A DNA stretch of 64,000 nt from Acididesulfobacillus acetoxydans. Its GTDB lineage: Bacteria > Bacillota > Desulfitobacteriia > Desulfitobacteriales > Desulfitobacteriaceae. The first letter of the stretch is position 1. Every line of letters begins with the position of its first letter. Made by a program: the position numbers and the translations under genes. The DNA is taken from the NCBI RefSeq assembly GCF_902729405.1, contig NZ_LR746496.1, positions 1,860,001-1,924,000 on the forward strand, read 5' to 3'. The notes beneath the pieces are model-generated. The model was given only the letters and a program-made list of their open reading frames with translations, did not search any database and was not told where the DNA came from. Shown piece after piece: positions 34,206 to 43,252 of this stretch.

Positions 34206-35918
34206 ATGAATTCAAAAGGCCGTAAGACGGCTACGGCAAATCTGGACGACTATGACAAGGCCTACAGTACTTTCCGGTGGGCCGATGCGGAACGGGAAAT
34301 GGGGCTCGATCCTCAGGTCGGGTGGAATATAGCGGTGGAGGCGGTTGACCGCCAGGCCGAGGGGCCGCACAGGGGGAAAGTTGCTTTCCGCTTTTTTGAC
34401 GGCTTAAGTACCGTCACTTTGACCTACCATCAGCTCAAGCTCTTGACCAACCGTTTCGCCAATGCCCTGCGCGCTTTAGGGGTAGCCCCCGGGGAGCGTA
34501 TTGCTCTTTTCCTCCCGCCGCTGCCCGAGTTTTACGTTGCATTTCTCGGCGTGATTAAGTTGGGCGCAATCGTTGTACCTCTGTCCCCGGCCTTTATGAA
34601 CGATGCCCTGACAGAGATGCTGCGGGACAGTGAGGCGGCGGCGGTGGTGACCTTGAGAGAACTCCTGGGCCGGATTGAGAGGGGCAAACTGCCTGCCATG
34701 AGGCGGCTGATCGTTGTCGGCAGCGAATCGTCCCCTGCCGGGACCTGGGTGGGATATGATCCGGTAATGGCGGAGGCGGCGGACGACTTCACGGCGGCTC
34801 CCGCGGCCAGAGAAGCTCCCATCATGCTCATGTATACTTCGGGTTCTACGGCCAAACCGAAGGGTGTTATCCATGTCCAGGATGGCATCACCCACTATTA
34901 CCAGAGCGGCAAATGGGTCTTGGACTTCAGGGAACAGGATGTCTACTGGTGTACGAGCGAGCCGAGCTGGGTACCCGGGATTTCTTACGGGATTTGGGCC
35001 CCGCTGCTGCACGGTGTGACCAGCATTATTTATTCCGGCGAATTTGCGGCGGCGCGTTGGTACGAGATTCTGACGAGATTTAAGGTCACGGTGTGGTATA
35101 CGACTCCGACTGCACTGAGACGGCTGATGAATTTTGGCCCGGAAAATCCGCAAGCCCGTTACGGGATTAAAGATTTGCGCCACATTCTTACCGTCGGCGA
35201 ACCTCTCAATCCGGCGGTCATCCGCTGGAGTGAAAAGGCATTTGGCCTCAGGGTTTACGATACTTGGTGGATGACGGAAACGGGCGGGCAGATGATCGCC
35301 AATTTCCGCACCTTACCGCTGAAACCGGGTTCCATGGGTCGCCCTCTGCCCGGTATTCAGGCTTCAATCGTGGACGAGGAAGGGCGGGAACTTCCCACCC
35401 TGGCGGTGGGACAGTTGGCCATTCGGGCCGGCTGGCCCGCCATGATGGGCGGGATATGGAAAGACGAGGAGAAATACCGGGACTATTTCCGGATGCCCCC
35501 CTGGTATTTAACAGGGGATCTGGCTTACAAAGATGCGGACGGGTATTTCTGGTTCCAGGGCAGGGTTGATGACGTGATTAAGAAAGCCGGCGAACGGATA
35601 GGGCCCATCGAAATCGAAAATAAATTGAACGAGCACCCGGCTGTGCTGGAAGCGGGAGTTATCGGCAGGCCCGATCCTTTGTGGGGGGAAGTGATCAAGG
35701 CCTTCGTCGTTCTGCGCCCCGAATACCCCTGGTCACCGGAGTTGCAGGCCGAAATCCGCGGGTTTGTGGAAAGCCGGCTCGGATCGCGTTTCGTTCCCAG
35801 GGACATAGAGGTGTGTGCCAAGCTTCCCCGTACCACCAGCGGCAAGCTGATGCGCCGTGTGCTCAAAGCGATGGAGCTGGGATTGCCGGTGAGCGACGTT
35901 TCCGGCGGCGAGGATTGA
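34206..35918 (+). CDS. AMP-forming acyl-CoA ligase (acetate/short-chain type)
   Basis: 570 residues with GGGGGGAGGAG before ATG 34206. ANL-superfamily motifs are present: the P-loop MYTSGSTAKPKGV, DTWWMTETGGQ, YLTGDLAYKDADGYFWFQGR and the C-terminal catalytic lysine in RTTSGKLMRRVLK. It is about 80 residues shorter than the standard acetyl-CoA synthetase, having a shorter N-terminus, and resembles the AcsA-2/AcuA-like acetate or acyl-CoA ligases of Firmicutes. Activates a short fatty acid using ATP and CoA. It lies between iclR and acsA, probably in one regulated unit. Confidence 0.9.
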   Translation: MNSKGRKTATANLDDYDKAYSTFRWADAEREMGLDPQVGWNIAVEAVDRQAEGPHRGKVAFRFFDGLSTVTLTYHQLKLLTNRFANALRALGVAPGERIALFLPPLPEFYVAFLGVIKLGAIVVPLSPAFMNDALTEMLRDSEAAAVVTLRELLGRIERGKLPAMRRLIVVGSESSPAGTWVGYDPVMAEAADDFTAAPAAREAPIMLMYTSGSTAKPKGVIHVQDGITHYYQSGKWVLDFREQDVYWCTSEPSWVPGISYGIWAPLLHGVTSIIYSGEFAAARWYEILTRFKVTVWYTTPTALRRLMNFGPENPQARYGIKDLRHILTVGEPLNPAVIRWSEKAFGLRVYDTWWMTETGGQMIANFRTLPLKPGSMGRPLPGIQASIVDEEGRELPTLAVGQLAIRAGWPAMMGGIWKDEEKYRDYFRMPPWYLTGDLAYKDADGYFWFQGRVDDVIKKAGERIGPIEIENKLNEHPAVLEAGVIGRPDPLWGEVIKAFVVLRPEYPWSPELQAEIRGFVESRLGSRFVPRDIEVCAKLPRTTSGKLMRRVLKAMELGLPVSDVSGGED

Positions 35919-35928
35919 GATTGTCCCG

Positions 35929-35952
35929 TGAAACAATGTTTCGCGAAACGTT
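35929..35952. promoter_or_regulatory. IclR/KdgR-like operator
   Basis: TGAAACAATGTTTCG (35929-35943) fits the IclR-family pattern TGAAACA-N-TGTTTCA, and overlaps a second palindrome AATGTTTCGCGAAACGTT (35935-35952). It stands in the gap before acsA, whose other elements are a TATAAT box near 36046 and a GC-rich stretch with no gene (36060-36240). Confidence 0.55.
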
Positions 35953-36251
35953 CATCAATGACCGTTCATGCCCAAATACGACCATTAAGGGTTTTGACTG
36001 GACTTTTCGGACGGGGAAAAGGAACTTTCACAATTTTCTGTGCTATAATTAGCTAAGAACAGAGTTTCAGGATACGAGACATCCCGGGAAATCCGAGAGG
36101 GGGCGAGCAGAAAGAACAAGGGGATGCCCGGGCGTGGAAAAACCCGTTTCATTCCGGGCGCTCGGCGCCGCCGGGCTTGGGTGGCGGAGCAGCCGGTGTA
36201 CCCGGACGGGGGTTAGAAAAATGGGAATATTTAAAAATGGAGGAGTTAACT

Positions 36252-38195
36252 ATGTCGGAAGAACGTTTTGAAGCTTTACTGGAAGAAACTCGGCTCTTTC
36301 AACCGCCGGAGGAATTCAAGGCCCAGGCTAATGTTGCCAGCACGGACGTGTATCGTGAAGCTGAGGAAGATCGTTTGGGCTTTTGGGCGAAACAAGCCGA
36401 ACGGATCACTTGGTTCGAACCTTGGAAGGAAGTGCTTGATTGGCAGCCTCCTTTCGCCAAATGGTTTGTGGACGGAAAGCTCAACGCCTCGTATAATTGC
36501 CTGGATCGCCATCTCAGCGGTTGGCGCCGCAACAAGGCTGCCTTAGTCTTTGAGGGAGAGCCCGGGGACAGCCGTGTGCTCACGTATCAGGACCTGCACC
36601 GGGAGGTTTCGCAGTTTGCCAATGTACTGAAGTCTCTGGGAGTGAGAAAAGGGGATAGAGTGACTATTTACCTGCCCATGATTCCCGAGGCAGCTATTGC
36701 CATGCTGGCCTGCGCCCGGGTCGGCGCTCCGCACAGCGTGGTTTTCGGCGGGTTTAGCGCGGAGTCGTTGCGGGACCGGATTAATGACTCGCAGGCCAAA
36801 GTCCTGGTCACGTCGGACGGCAGCTATCGGCGGGGCAATATAGTTCCGCTCAAGGCCAATGCCGATGTGGCTTTGCAAGGGAGCGACAGCATAGAGCATG
36901 TCGTCGTGGTCAAGAGAACCGGGACGGACGTTAACATGCAGGAAGACCGGGACATCTGGTACCACGAAGCGATGCAAAAGGCGTCCGCGAAATGTGAAGC
37001 GGAAAGCATGGATGCCGAAGATGCGCTCTACATTCTTTATACCAGCGGCACAACCGGGAAACCGAAAGGGGTTGTACACACGACCGGAGGTTACATGGTC
37101 GGCGTTTCGGCAACCCACAGTATGATCTTCGATATTAAGGACGAGGATGTCTTCTGGTGTACGGCCGATGTGGGCTGGGTCACGGGACACAGTTATATTG
37201 TCTATGGGCCTCTGGCGAACGGGTCGACTGTCATCATGTATGAGGGGGCTCCGGATTACCCGGCCAAAGATCGTTTTTGGCAAATCATCGAGAAATATCG
37301 GGTGACGATTCTTTACACCGCGCCGACTTCGATCCGGACGTTCATGAAGTGGGGTCCCAGTTACCCGCAAAGGCGGGATCTGTCCAGCCTGAGGCTTTTG
37401 GGAACGGTCGGCGAGCCCATCAATCCGGAAGCTTGGATGTGGTATTATAAGTATATCGGCGGCGAGAAATGTCCGATTGTCGATACCTGGTGGCAAACCG
37501 AGACCGGCATGATCATGATGACCCCGTTGCCGGGCATCACCGCTTTAAAACCGGGTTCCTGCACGGTTCCCTTCCCGGGGATCGTAGTACAGGTTGTGGA
37601 TAAAGGCGGCAATCCGGTTCCGAAAGGCAGCGGAGGATATCTGACCGTGCGTGAGCCCTGGCCGGCTATGCTGCGCACCATCTACGGAGATCCGGACCGC
37701 TATGCCAGCACCTATTACGGCACCTGGCCGGGTGTGTATTTTACCGGAGACGGAGCCAAATGGGATGAAGACGGCTACTTCTGGGTGCTGGGCAGGGTTG
37801 ATGACGTGATCAACGTATCCGGGCACCGTATCGGAACCATGGAAGTCGAGAGTGCCCTCGTGGACCACCCCTCGGTCGCGGAGGCGGCCTGCATCGGGAA
37901 GACTCATGAAGTAAAAGGGCAAGCCGTGTCGGCCTTCGTCACCTTGAAAGAGAGTGTCGAAGTAACAGACGGGCTGGTGGACGAGTTAAAGGCTCACGTT
38001 GCCACGAAGATAGGAGCTTTGGCCCGGCCGGATGACATTTTCTTCACGGCCGAGCTGCCGAAAACCCGCAGCGGTAAAATTATGCGCCGTCTCCTGCGCG
38101 ACATCGCCGAGGGACGCGCTTTGGGGGACACGACCACGCTGGCCGACGCTTCGGTGGTTAATTCCTTGAAGGAACAGTACAAAGACGAAGCGTGA
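36252..38195 (+). CDS. acsA: Acetate-CoA ligase (acetyl-CoA synthetase)
   Basis: 647 residues from ATG 36252, placed by GGAGG eight bases upstream; this is the usual length. It makes acetyl-CoA from acetate, ATP and CoA. All Acs signatures are visible: the N-terminal [11 protein letters not shown] and [37 protein letters not shown] (P-loop), [30 protein letters not shown] and [13 protein letters not shown], whose lysine is the regulated catalytic residue. It stands between the IclR-family regulator and the acetate transporter, so uptake and activation of acetate are grouped. Confidence 0.96.
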   Translation: MSEERFEALLEETRLFQPPEEFKAQANVASTDVYREAEEDRLGFWAKQAERITWFEPWKEVLDWQPPFAKWFVDGKLNASYNCLDRHLSGWRRNKAALVFEGEPGDSRVLTYQDLHREVSQFANVLKSLGVRKGDRVTIYLPMIPEAAIAMLACARVGAPHSVVFGGFSAESLRDRINDSQAKVLVTSDGSYRRGNIVPLKANADVALQGSDSIEHVVVVKRTGTDVNMQEDRDIWYHEAMQKASAKCEAESMDAEDALYILYTSGTTGKPKGVVHTTGGYMVGVSATHSMIFDIKDEDVFWCTADVGWVTGHSYIVYGPLANGSTVIMYEGAPDYPAKDRFWQIIEKYRVTILYTAPTSIRTFMKWGPSYPQRRDLSSLRLLGTVGEPINPEAWMWYYKYIGGEKCPIVDTWWQTETGMIMMTPLPGITALKPGSCTVPFPGIVVQVVDKGGNPVPKGSGGYLTVREPWPAMLRTIYGDPDRYASTYYGTWPGVYFTGDGAKWDEDGYFWVLGRVDDVINVSGHRIGTMEVESALVDHPSVAEAACIGKTHEVKGQAVSAFVTLKESVEVTDGLVDELKAHVATKIGALARPDDIFFTAELPKTRSGKIMRRLLRDIAEGRALGDTTTLADASVVNSLKEQYKDEA

Positions 38196-38269
38196 GCACT
38201 TGTGGTCTGTGGCGGCAAGGAATTCGATGAAGCGGTACAAACGCTCGACCTTAGCATAAATCGGTTTAG

Positions 38270-38450
38270 AGCCGTATAGACTGTGTAAAACGGTAAAGCG
38301 GCAGAAAACGGTAAAGCGGCAGAAAACGGCGGTACAAAACGTTACTACGGCATAAAACGGCAAAGCAATAGAAAACGGTACGGCGGCATAACAACGGTAT
38401 AAAACGGTACAGGGGTGCCAACGGTAAAAAGTGCAGGCCAGCGAAACGGA
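38270..38450. repeat. Degenerate tandem array, AAAACGGTAAAGCGGCAG unit
   Basis: About nine units of 17-20 bp; the first two (GTAAAGCGGCAGAAAACG) are exact copies and the later ones decay, keeping the AAAACGG core. It starts shortly after the acsA stop codon. There is no spacer structure as in CRISPR and no long open reading. Confidence 0.8.
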
Positions 38451-38501
38451 AGAAAACAGCATAAACTTTAGCCTCGGTAAGGCCCGGGTTCTGAACTGCG
38501 A

Positions 38502-38540
38502 GCTTCCGGGGAAAGAGAGCAAGGCTCTTTCCCCGGAAGC
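38502..38540. other. Perfect 16-bp stem-loop
   Basis: GCTTCCGGGGAAAGAG pairs with CTCTTTCCCCGGAAGC around a seven-base loop. It has no T tract. It may end or protect the acsA transcript in either direction. Confidence 0.7.
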
Positions 38541-38689
38541 AGACGGGAACAAATATTCAAAGTGTTCAGTCAAACTGGCGGCAGCTCTGGGAGTCTCAAG
38601 GGGACCGATTCGCGATAAGGTTCCCTGGGGCTCCAAGGGTTAAGCAAATAGCCCCGGTAAAAAAAGCGATGAGAAAGGTCCGGTGAGAG

Positions 38690-38960
38690 AGGTCGTGGTT
38701 AAAGAAGATCTGGCTTAAGCAAGATCTGATGAAGTAAGGCTCGACCCAAGTAAGATTTGAGCCAAGCAAGATTCGACTTAAGCAAGATTTGCCCGAAGTA
38801 AGATTTGAGTTAAACAAGACAAAATCCGATCTAGGAAAAACAAGAACTAACCTAAGTAAGACCGGAAGAAAACCTTATGAATTTCGGTTGAGGAAGGCCT
38901 GATTTTAAAAAAAGAATCAAGCAAGACTTAAGTCAGAAAAAGCGTGACCCCGAAAAAATA
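38690..38960. repeat. Degenerate tandem array, AAGCAAGATTTGA-like unit
   Basis: Roughly a dozen units built on AAGCAAGATTTGA and TTAAGTAAGA at 15-19 bp spacing (for example at 38713, 38748, 38764 and 38780) run up to the acetate transporter leader. Units vary at several positions but keep the AAGNAAGAT core, so the array is older than the 38-bp array. The 860-bp gap between acsA and the transporter consists mainly of this array, the AAAACGG array and the stem-loop. Confidence 0.7.
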
Positions 38961-39058
38961 AAGACGATCTCACAGAAGAAGACCTTGCTCAAAAAGGTCT
39001 GAAGAGCTCCCTTGGCGATGGCCATGTGAATGGGAAATAATAGGGAGGTAGAATTGAG

Positions 39059-39682
39059 ATGGCAGAAGTTACGGAAATCCGCGAAAGCTCGATTGCCGAT
39101 CCCGGCCCTCTGGGCCTAGCTGGTTTTGCCCTGACAACTTTTATCCTGAGCATGTCAAATGCTCAGCTGGTACCAGCCGCGTTAGGCGCTCTCTTTGTCC
39201 CGGTCGCTCTCTTCTATGGCGGGATTGCCCAGATCCTGGCGGGCATGTGGGAATTTAAGAAAAACAATACGTTTGGGGCGGCCGCCTTTACCACGTATGG
39301 AGCATTTTGGCTGTCCTTGGCCTCAATCATTATCTTGGGAGGTCTGAAACTTATCAGTTTCGGCAGCTCCGAGCCGATCGCCATCGGCTTATTCCTTGTC
39401 GGTTTCACCGTATTCAACACGTATATGTGGATTGCCACCTTCAGACTTAACAATGCCTTGCTGGCGGTGTTTACGTTCTTGGAGATCACTTTTATCCTGC
39501 TCGACCTGGCGAATTTCGGCTTGATGTCGCCGGTGGCCGGGGGTTACTTTGGCATTATCACGGCCATCTGCGCTTGGTATACCTCCGCCGCCGGAGTCAT
39601 TAACCCCATTTACGGCCGGACGGTTTTGCCTACCGGCCCGCGTCAACGGATTGTGATCAAGTCGGGTACGGCGGCGAAGTGA
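39059..39682 (+). CDS. Acetate uptake transporter, GPR1/FUN34/YaaH (SatP) family
   Basis: 207 residues with six membrane helices. The family signature is conserved: an NPxPLGL-like motif (here DPGPLGLAGFALTTFILSM), then FYGGIAQILAGMWEFKKNNTFGAAAFTTYGAFWLS and GVINPIYGRTVLPTGP. Members form hexameric channels that move acetate or succinate, usually with protons. GGGAGG stands ten bases before ATG 39059. With acsA upstream it completes an acetate uptake and activation module. Followed by repeat copy B and a strong terminator. Confidence 0.95.
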   Translation: MAEVTEIRESSIADPGPLGLAGFALTTFILSMSNAQLVPAALGALFVPVALFYGGIAQILAGMWEFKKNNTFGAAAFTTYGAFWLSLASIIILGGLKLISFGSSEPIAIGLFLVGFTVFNTYMWIATFRLNNALLAVFTFLEITFILLDLANFGLMSPVAGGYFGIITAICAWYTSAAGVINPIYGRTVLPTGPRQRIVIKSGTAAK

Positions 39683-39800
39683 ACTTGTTCAGCTAAAGCT
39701 GAACATCACGATAGTGTCCTGTGGACACTATCGCCGAACCGCAAGCTTTCAAAGTACCACTCTCACTTGTAGAAGCGGAAGTCTCACGACCGGATAAAGT
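39682..39800 (+). repeat. Structured intergenic repeat, copy B
   Basis: AACTTGTTCAGCTAAAGC starts at the stop codon of the transporter gene. Next is a 10-bp stem GATAGTGTCC/GGACACTATC, then CGCCGAACCGCAAGCTTTCA, the ACTTGTAGAAGCGGAAGTCT block and CCGGATAAAG. Here a further long stem is possible: AAAGTAC-ACTCTCAC with GTGAGAGTACTTT (39822-39834), enclosing CCGGAT/ATCCGG. Thus a compact RNA could run from the stop codon to the terminator at 39895. Confidence 0.75.
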
Positions 39801-39894
39801 TACGACTGCAAATCCGGGTGAGAGTACTTTTGACAAACGAAGTGGCGGTTGCCAAAGGCAAGCGACGGATACTAAAATAGGCCAATCGGCAGAA

Positions 39895-39927
39895 GGCTCG
39901 GGGGTTACTCCCCGAGCCCTTTTTTTT
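39895..39927 (+). terminator. Rho-independent terminator after the acetate transporter
   Basis: GGCTCGGGG pairs with CCCCGAGCC across a short loop and is followed by CTTTTTTTT. It ends the transporter transcript, including repeat copy B. Confidence 0.95.
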
Positions 39928-40035
39928 CATATATCCACATATACACCCATATCCCCATGCCGCCGCGCAGCAACACCGGCTGGGGTTCGGCGTCCGCCTA
40001 ATTTCTGCCGGATTCTCACTTTGTATTACATAGAC

Positions 40036-40839
40036 TCACGGAATTAAGCCCGCCTTTTTGTAGAGCGCATAGAAGTGATGAGTCGGACCGGCCCCTCGCC
40101 CGAGCGGCAGAGAGTGCTCGATGGCAACCGTGATGTAGTCTTTGGCTAGGGTGATGGCCTCTTCCACCTCCCGGCCGAGGGCAAGGTTGGCGGCGATGGC
40201 AGATGATAGGGTGCAGCCTGTTCCGTGGGTGTTCTTGGTCTCAATGCGGGCTTGAGTAAAATACAGAAACTCGCGGCCATTATAGAGAATATCTGTTGGG
40301 TTACCCTCAAGATGTCCCCCTTTTAAGAGGACATTTCTGGCGCCCAGACGGAAAATGGCGGCGGCTGCCTCTTCCATCTGCTGCAAGTTGTCGATTCCCA
40401 AGCCGGTGATGGCTTCTGCTTCCGGAATGTTGGGAGTCACGATTTCAGCCAGTGGGAACAACTCCTTAATCAGCAGCGTTTCCGCCTCCTTCTTCAGAAG
40501 GTGGCAGCCATTTTTGGCTGCCATGACCGGATCGAGCACAATATGTTCAGGGGTGTATTTTTTGAGAGCCCCGGCGATCGTTTCAATGGTGGCGGTCTGG
40601 GAAACCATACCGATTTTTACGGCGTCCACCTCGATATCGTCAAAGACGGCTTCGATTTGTTTAGAGACCATCTCCCGGTCAATGTCTTGTACGGCCTGCA
40701 CTCCCAGGGTATTCTGCGCGGTCACGGCGGTGATTACGCTCAGGCCGAATACCCCATGGGCGGCAAAGGTCTTTAAGTCCGCTTGAATTCCGGCTCCGCC
40801 GCTGCCGTCGGAGCCGGCGATGGTCAGTACCTTCTTCAT
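40036..40839 (-). CDS. thiD: Hydroxymethylpyrimidine/phosphomethylpyrimidine kinase
   Basis: 267 residues, normal size, ribokinase fold. It phosphorylates HMP and HMP-phosphate for thiamine synthesis. Motifs are TIAGSDGSGGAGIQADLKTFAAHGVFG, VLDPVMAAKNG, TPNIPEAEAITG, VLLKGGHLEG and THGTGCTLSSAIAANLALG, where GTGC contains the catalytic base region. GGGAGGAGG precedes ATG 40839. No other thi gene adjoins it and I see no TPP riboswitch in its upstream region. It could also act as a salvage kinase, or as pyridoxal kinase (some ThiD proteins do). Confidence 0.94.
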   Translation of the reverse strand: MKKVLTIAGSDGSGGAGIQADLKTFAAHGVFGLSVITAVTAQNTLGVQAVQDIDREMVSKQIEAVFDDIEVDAVKIGMVSQTATIETIAGALKKYTPEHIVLDPVMAAKNGCHLLKKEAETLLIKELFPLAEIVTPNIPEAEAITGLGIDNLQQMEEAAAAIFRLGARNVLLKGGHLEGNPTDILYNGREFLYFTQARIETKNTHGTGCTLSSAIAANLALGREVEEAITLAKDYITVAIEHSLPLGRGAGPTHHFYALYKKAGLIP

Positions 40840-40932
40840 TTCGGGACCTCCTCCCGGTGCGTTTGTAAGTTTGCAGACGAGCGTGAGATTCTTACATTGA
40901 CAAGCAGAGGGACCACAGCCTTCAACCTGGCC

Positions 40933-40954
40933 CAGAACGGTCGTTCTGATTATA
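40933..40954 (-). promoter_or_regulatory. Promoter and palindromic operator of thiD (LexA-like)
   Basis: TATAAT (40949-40954, minus) is followed directly by CAGAACGGTCGTTCTG (40933-40948), a perfect palindrome with two central bases that would cover the transcription start. Its GAAC-N4-GTTC core equals the Firmicute LexA box core, but the flanks (CA/TG rather than C/G) deviate. A TetR-type site is the alternative. Confidence 0.5.
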
Positions 40955-41216
40955 TAACATAAACTGCGTTTAGGGAAGGCCCGTCATCATTTGCCCCGGC
41001 TGAGGTTTGCCCATTTTGGAGAATCGGTGCCCATGCAGGACAAAAATCGTTGAGAAAAGACAGGTTTGCGCTTATAGTGTAATCTTATAGGACATTTAAG
41101 GTTGGGAGCACCGCCATTGCTTTGGGCTTCTTATCAGGGCCGATCAAGTTTCTGTGCTCGTGAGCGCGCGGTAAGGACCGTGGTACAAACCTTAGGAGAT
41201 TTAGCGAAAGGACAGG

Positions 41217-42122
41217 GTGACTATGCTGGATTACCGCCGGATCCAGAAACTGGCAAACCGCACGACGGCGGATGTTGGGGCGAATTACGATTCGCACCGT
41301 GAGCAAACGATGCGGCGTATCCGGGAGGCGGCAGACTTGGAGAAGGCTGAGCGGAAAACGATGGCCAGGACAGGGACGGATAGCCGCATACTCGTTGCGG
41401 GGGCTGGAAATGCGAACGACTTGAATTTGCCTGAGCTGGCGGGTTTGGCGTCTGAACTGTGGCTGGTCGATATTGATGGAGACGCCATAAGCCGAGCTTT
41501 AAACGCGGCTGCCTGGGGCCGGAATGAGGAAGGCAGTATACTGGCTGACACAAAAACTTGGATCGGCGACGCGGGCGGACTCGTCGACGGGATTGACTTG
41601 TTCCTGACACAAACGGAGAAGGATCCCGGGGATTTGGCTTGGGCGTTGTCCGAACTCGGTAAAGTTTCTTGGCTGGAAGGGTTGCCACAAGGGGCCCCGG
41701 GGGGCGTTCCCGGGCAGGGCTCCGTAGACGTTGCCATAAGCCAGTGCCTTCTGTCACAGATAGTCTGGCCTGTAACCGAAAGGATCTGGCAGGTAACCGG
41801 AATATCGTGGCAGGAAGGTCAGAGACGCTTGGCCGCAGAGGCAAAAGAGTTCCCGTACCCCCTTCTGGGGCAGGTTCTGCGCCACTTGATGCTTTCCCAT
41901 TTATCTTGGCTCGCCTGGACGGTGCGGCCGGGAGGTATCGTGTTGGTCAATTCGGATGTTCGTTGGCGGGGGGTTCCGATCTGCGGAGCCAATCCGCTGG
42001 TTTTGCGGCCTGAGGCGGGGTTTTTTCCGCGGTTCGAGTGGGGCGGTGTCAAGACGTGGAAGTGGTCGGTCGAGGAATCGGTTGAGGCTTTGATTTTGTC
42101 TGTCATGGCCCGGAAGCCCTGA
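41217..42122 (+). CDS. SAM-dependent methyltransferase-like protein
   Basis: 301 residues (GTG 41217 with AAAGGA four bases before it; ATG 41223 also possible). A Rossmann-like start ILVAGAGNANDLNLPEL and the acidic strand end ELWLVDIDGDAIS resemble SAM-binding motifs I and II. The later parts (PLLGQVLRHLMLSHLSWLAWTVRPGGIVLVNSDV) resemble the region around motif VI with the acceptor strand. No specific family is recognised. It is divergent from thiD and has no operon partner. Function unknown; a methyltransferase fold is the best guess and it could be inactive. Confidence 0.6.
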   Translation: MTMLDYRRIQKLANRTTADVGANYDSHREQTMRRIREAADLEKAERKTMARTGTDSRILVAGAGNANDLNLPELAGLASELWLVDIDGDAISRALNAAAWGRNEEGSILADTKTWIGDAGGLVDGIDLFLTQTEKDPGDLAWALSELGKVSWLEGLPQGAPGGVPGQGSVDVAISQCLLSQIVWPVTERIWQVTGISWQEGQRRLAAEAKEFPYPLLGQVLRHLMLSHLSWLAWTVRPGGIVLVNSDVRWRGVPICGANPLVLRPEAGFFPRFEWGGVKTWKWSVEESVEALILSVMARKP

Positions 42123-42396
42123 GTGAGCGCACGGCCAAAAGGAAGTACAACAGACCTTCCGCGCGGCGGGGGATGAAACTGCGCTGACTTGTCTAAGACT
42201 TGTCAAAGCATAGGGCGCACAAGGATGAAAGGTTACGGTAGCGGATAGATCTTTCTGCTGTGGAAAGTCGTTGGCATAAGGTTGACCAAGAGGCTCAGCC
42301 GCATGCCCCCGGCTTTTGCCGGCTTCAGCCATGGGGAGATTCAGAAGGGCCAGGATGCAGGATGAGTACGATTATGAAGGCGATGGGGGCTGGGTC

Positions 42397-42876
42397 ATGA
42401 GTACAGAAATAGAGCGCAAGTTCCTCGTATTTAAAGAAAAACTGCCTGAGCTCAAGGGAGGGCAGCACTTCGTCCAGGGGTATCTGCAGCGCGAGCCGCA
42501 AATTCGCTTTCGCCTCAGCGGCGACCGGGCCGTGCTGGCGATTAAGACGCTTAAGCCCGATGGCAGCCGTTTTGAGTTCGAAGCGGAAAAATCCTTTGCC
42601 TCTGCGGAAGAGCGCCGGACGCTGTGCGAGCTGGCCATTGTTCCGCTAATTGAAAAAACCCGCTATTCTCTCCCCCACGGTTCCCTCATTTGGGAAGTCG
42701 ATGTCTATGCGGGAGAAAATACGGGTCTGGTTACGGTAGATGTAGAGATGCCCAGTCTGGATTACCCGCTCCGCTTTCCGGAGTGGGTGAATGCGGAGGC
42801 GGAGATCACTCAGGATCCACGCTATTTTAACTATAACTTAGCGCAGAGGCCTTTTGAGCGTTGGCAGGAGAAATGA
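42397..42876 (+). CDS. CYTH domain protein (triphosphate tunnel metalloenzyme)
   Basis: 159 residues from ATG 42397 so that the family signature TEIERKFLV (ExExK) is at the N-terminus; the longer reading to 42316 has no ribosome site. Charged tunnel residues recur: RIRFRLSGDRAVLAIKTLK-type strands (QIRFRLS, AVLAIKT), FEFEAEKSF, KTRYSLP, WEVDVYAG and TVDVEMPS. Family members hydrolyse inorganic triphosphate or thiamine triphosphate; adenylate cyclase class IV activity is less likely in this size class. It lies 270 bp after the methyltransferase-like gene; that gap holds only a small CCGGC hairpin. Confidence 0.93.
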   Translation: MSTEIERKFLVFKEKLPELKGGQHFVQGYLQREPQIRFRLSGDRAVLAIKTLKPDGSRFEFEAEKSFASAEERRTLCELAIVPLIEKTRYSLPHGSLIWEVDVYAGENTGLVTVDVEMPSLDYPLRFPEWVNAEAEITQDPRYFNYNLAQRPFERWQEK

Positions 42877-43076
42877 GGACTTAGGAAAAGGACCTTCAAT
42901 GGTCATGTTCTACGGACGTCTCGAGCGTGGTAATGGGATGTCCTTATTTCCCAGTGGCAGAGGGTAATCCGCCCAGGACCTTGACAGTTTACTCAAAACA
43001 GCGCAACTGATCACGGCAATGAGGGTGAGTGGCAGGACTACTCGAAACGGAAAAAGAATGTCAGTGTGAAGCCTAA

Positions 43077-43236
43077 CCTCCAGCTTTCCGTATACTTGAC
43101 GATCCGCCCTTTGACCCAGAAGATGAACTTCTGGTTGAGCCGGTGATATCCGAGCAGAGAGAGTTGAGAGACAGCTACATTCCAGAGGCTGTTTTCGAGT
43201 ACAATAGGAGAGTAGAATGGAATTGGAGCCGATTTT
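43077..43236 (+). pseudogene. Possible coding remnant ahead of the YbjQ gene
   Basis: In one frame a protein-like stretch runs from 43092 to a stop at 43236 (ILDDPPFDPEDELLVEPV, then SEQRELRDSYIPEAVFEY). In a neighbouring frame just upstream there is another (KPNLQLSVYLTI). A frameshift near 43092 would join them, but there is no start codon with a ribosome site. The rest of the gap 42877-43076 shows nothing. I do not recognise the family. The low confidence reflects possible chance composition. Confidence 0.25.
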
Positions 43237-43252
43237 AGAAGGGGGAGATGGC

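Noticed and set aside
38270-38960. CRISPR-like arrays
   Set aside because: Units follow each other directly and vary in length and sequence; there are no spacers of constant size and no cas genes.
40840-41100. TPP riboswitch upstream of thiD
   Set aside because: No CTGAGA-containing core or matching stems were seen on the minus strand.
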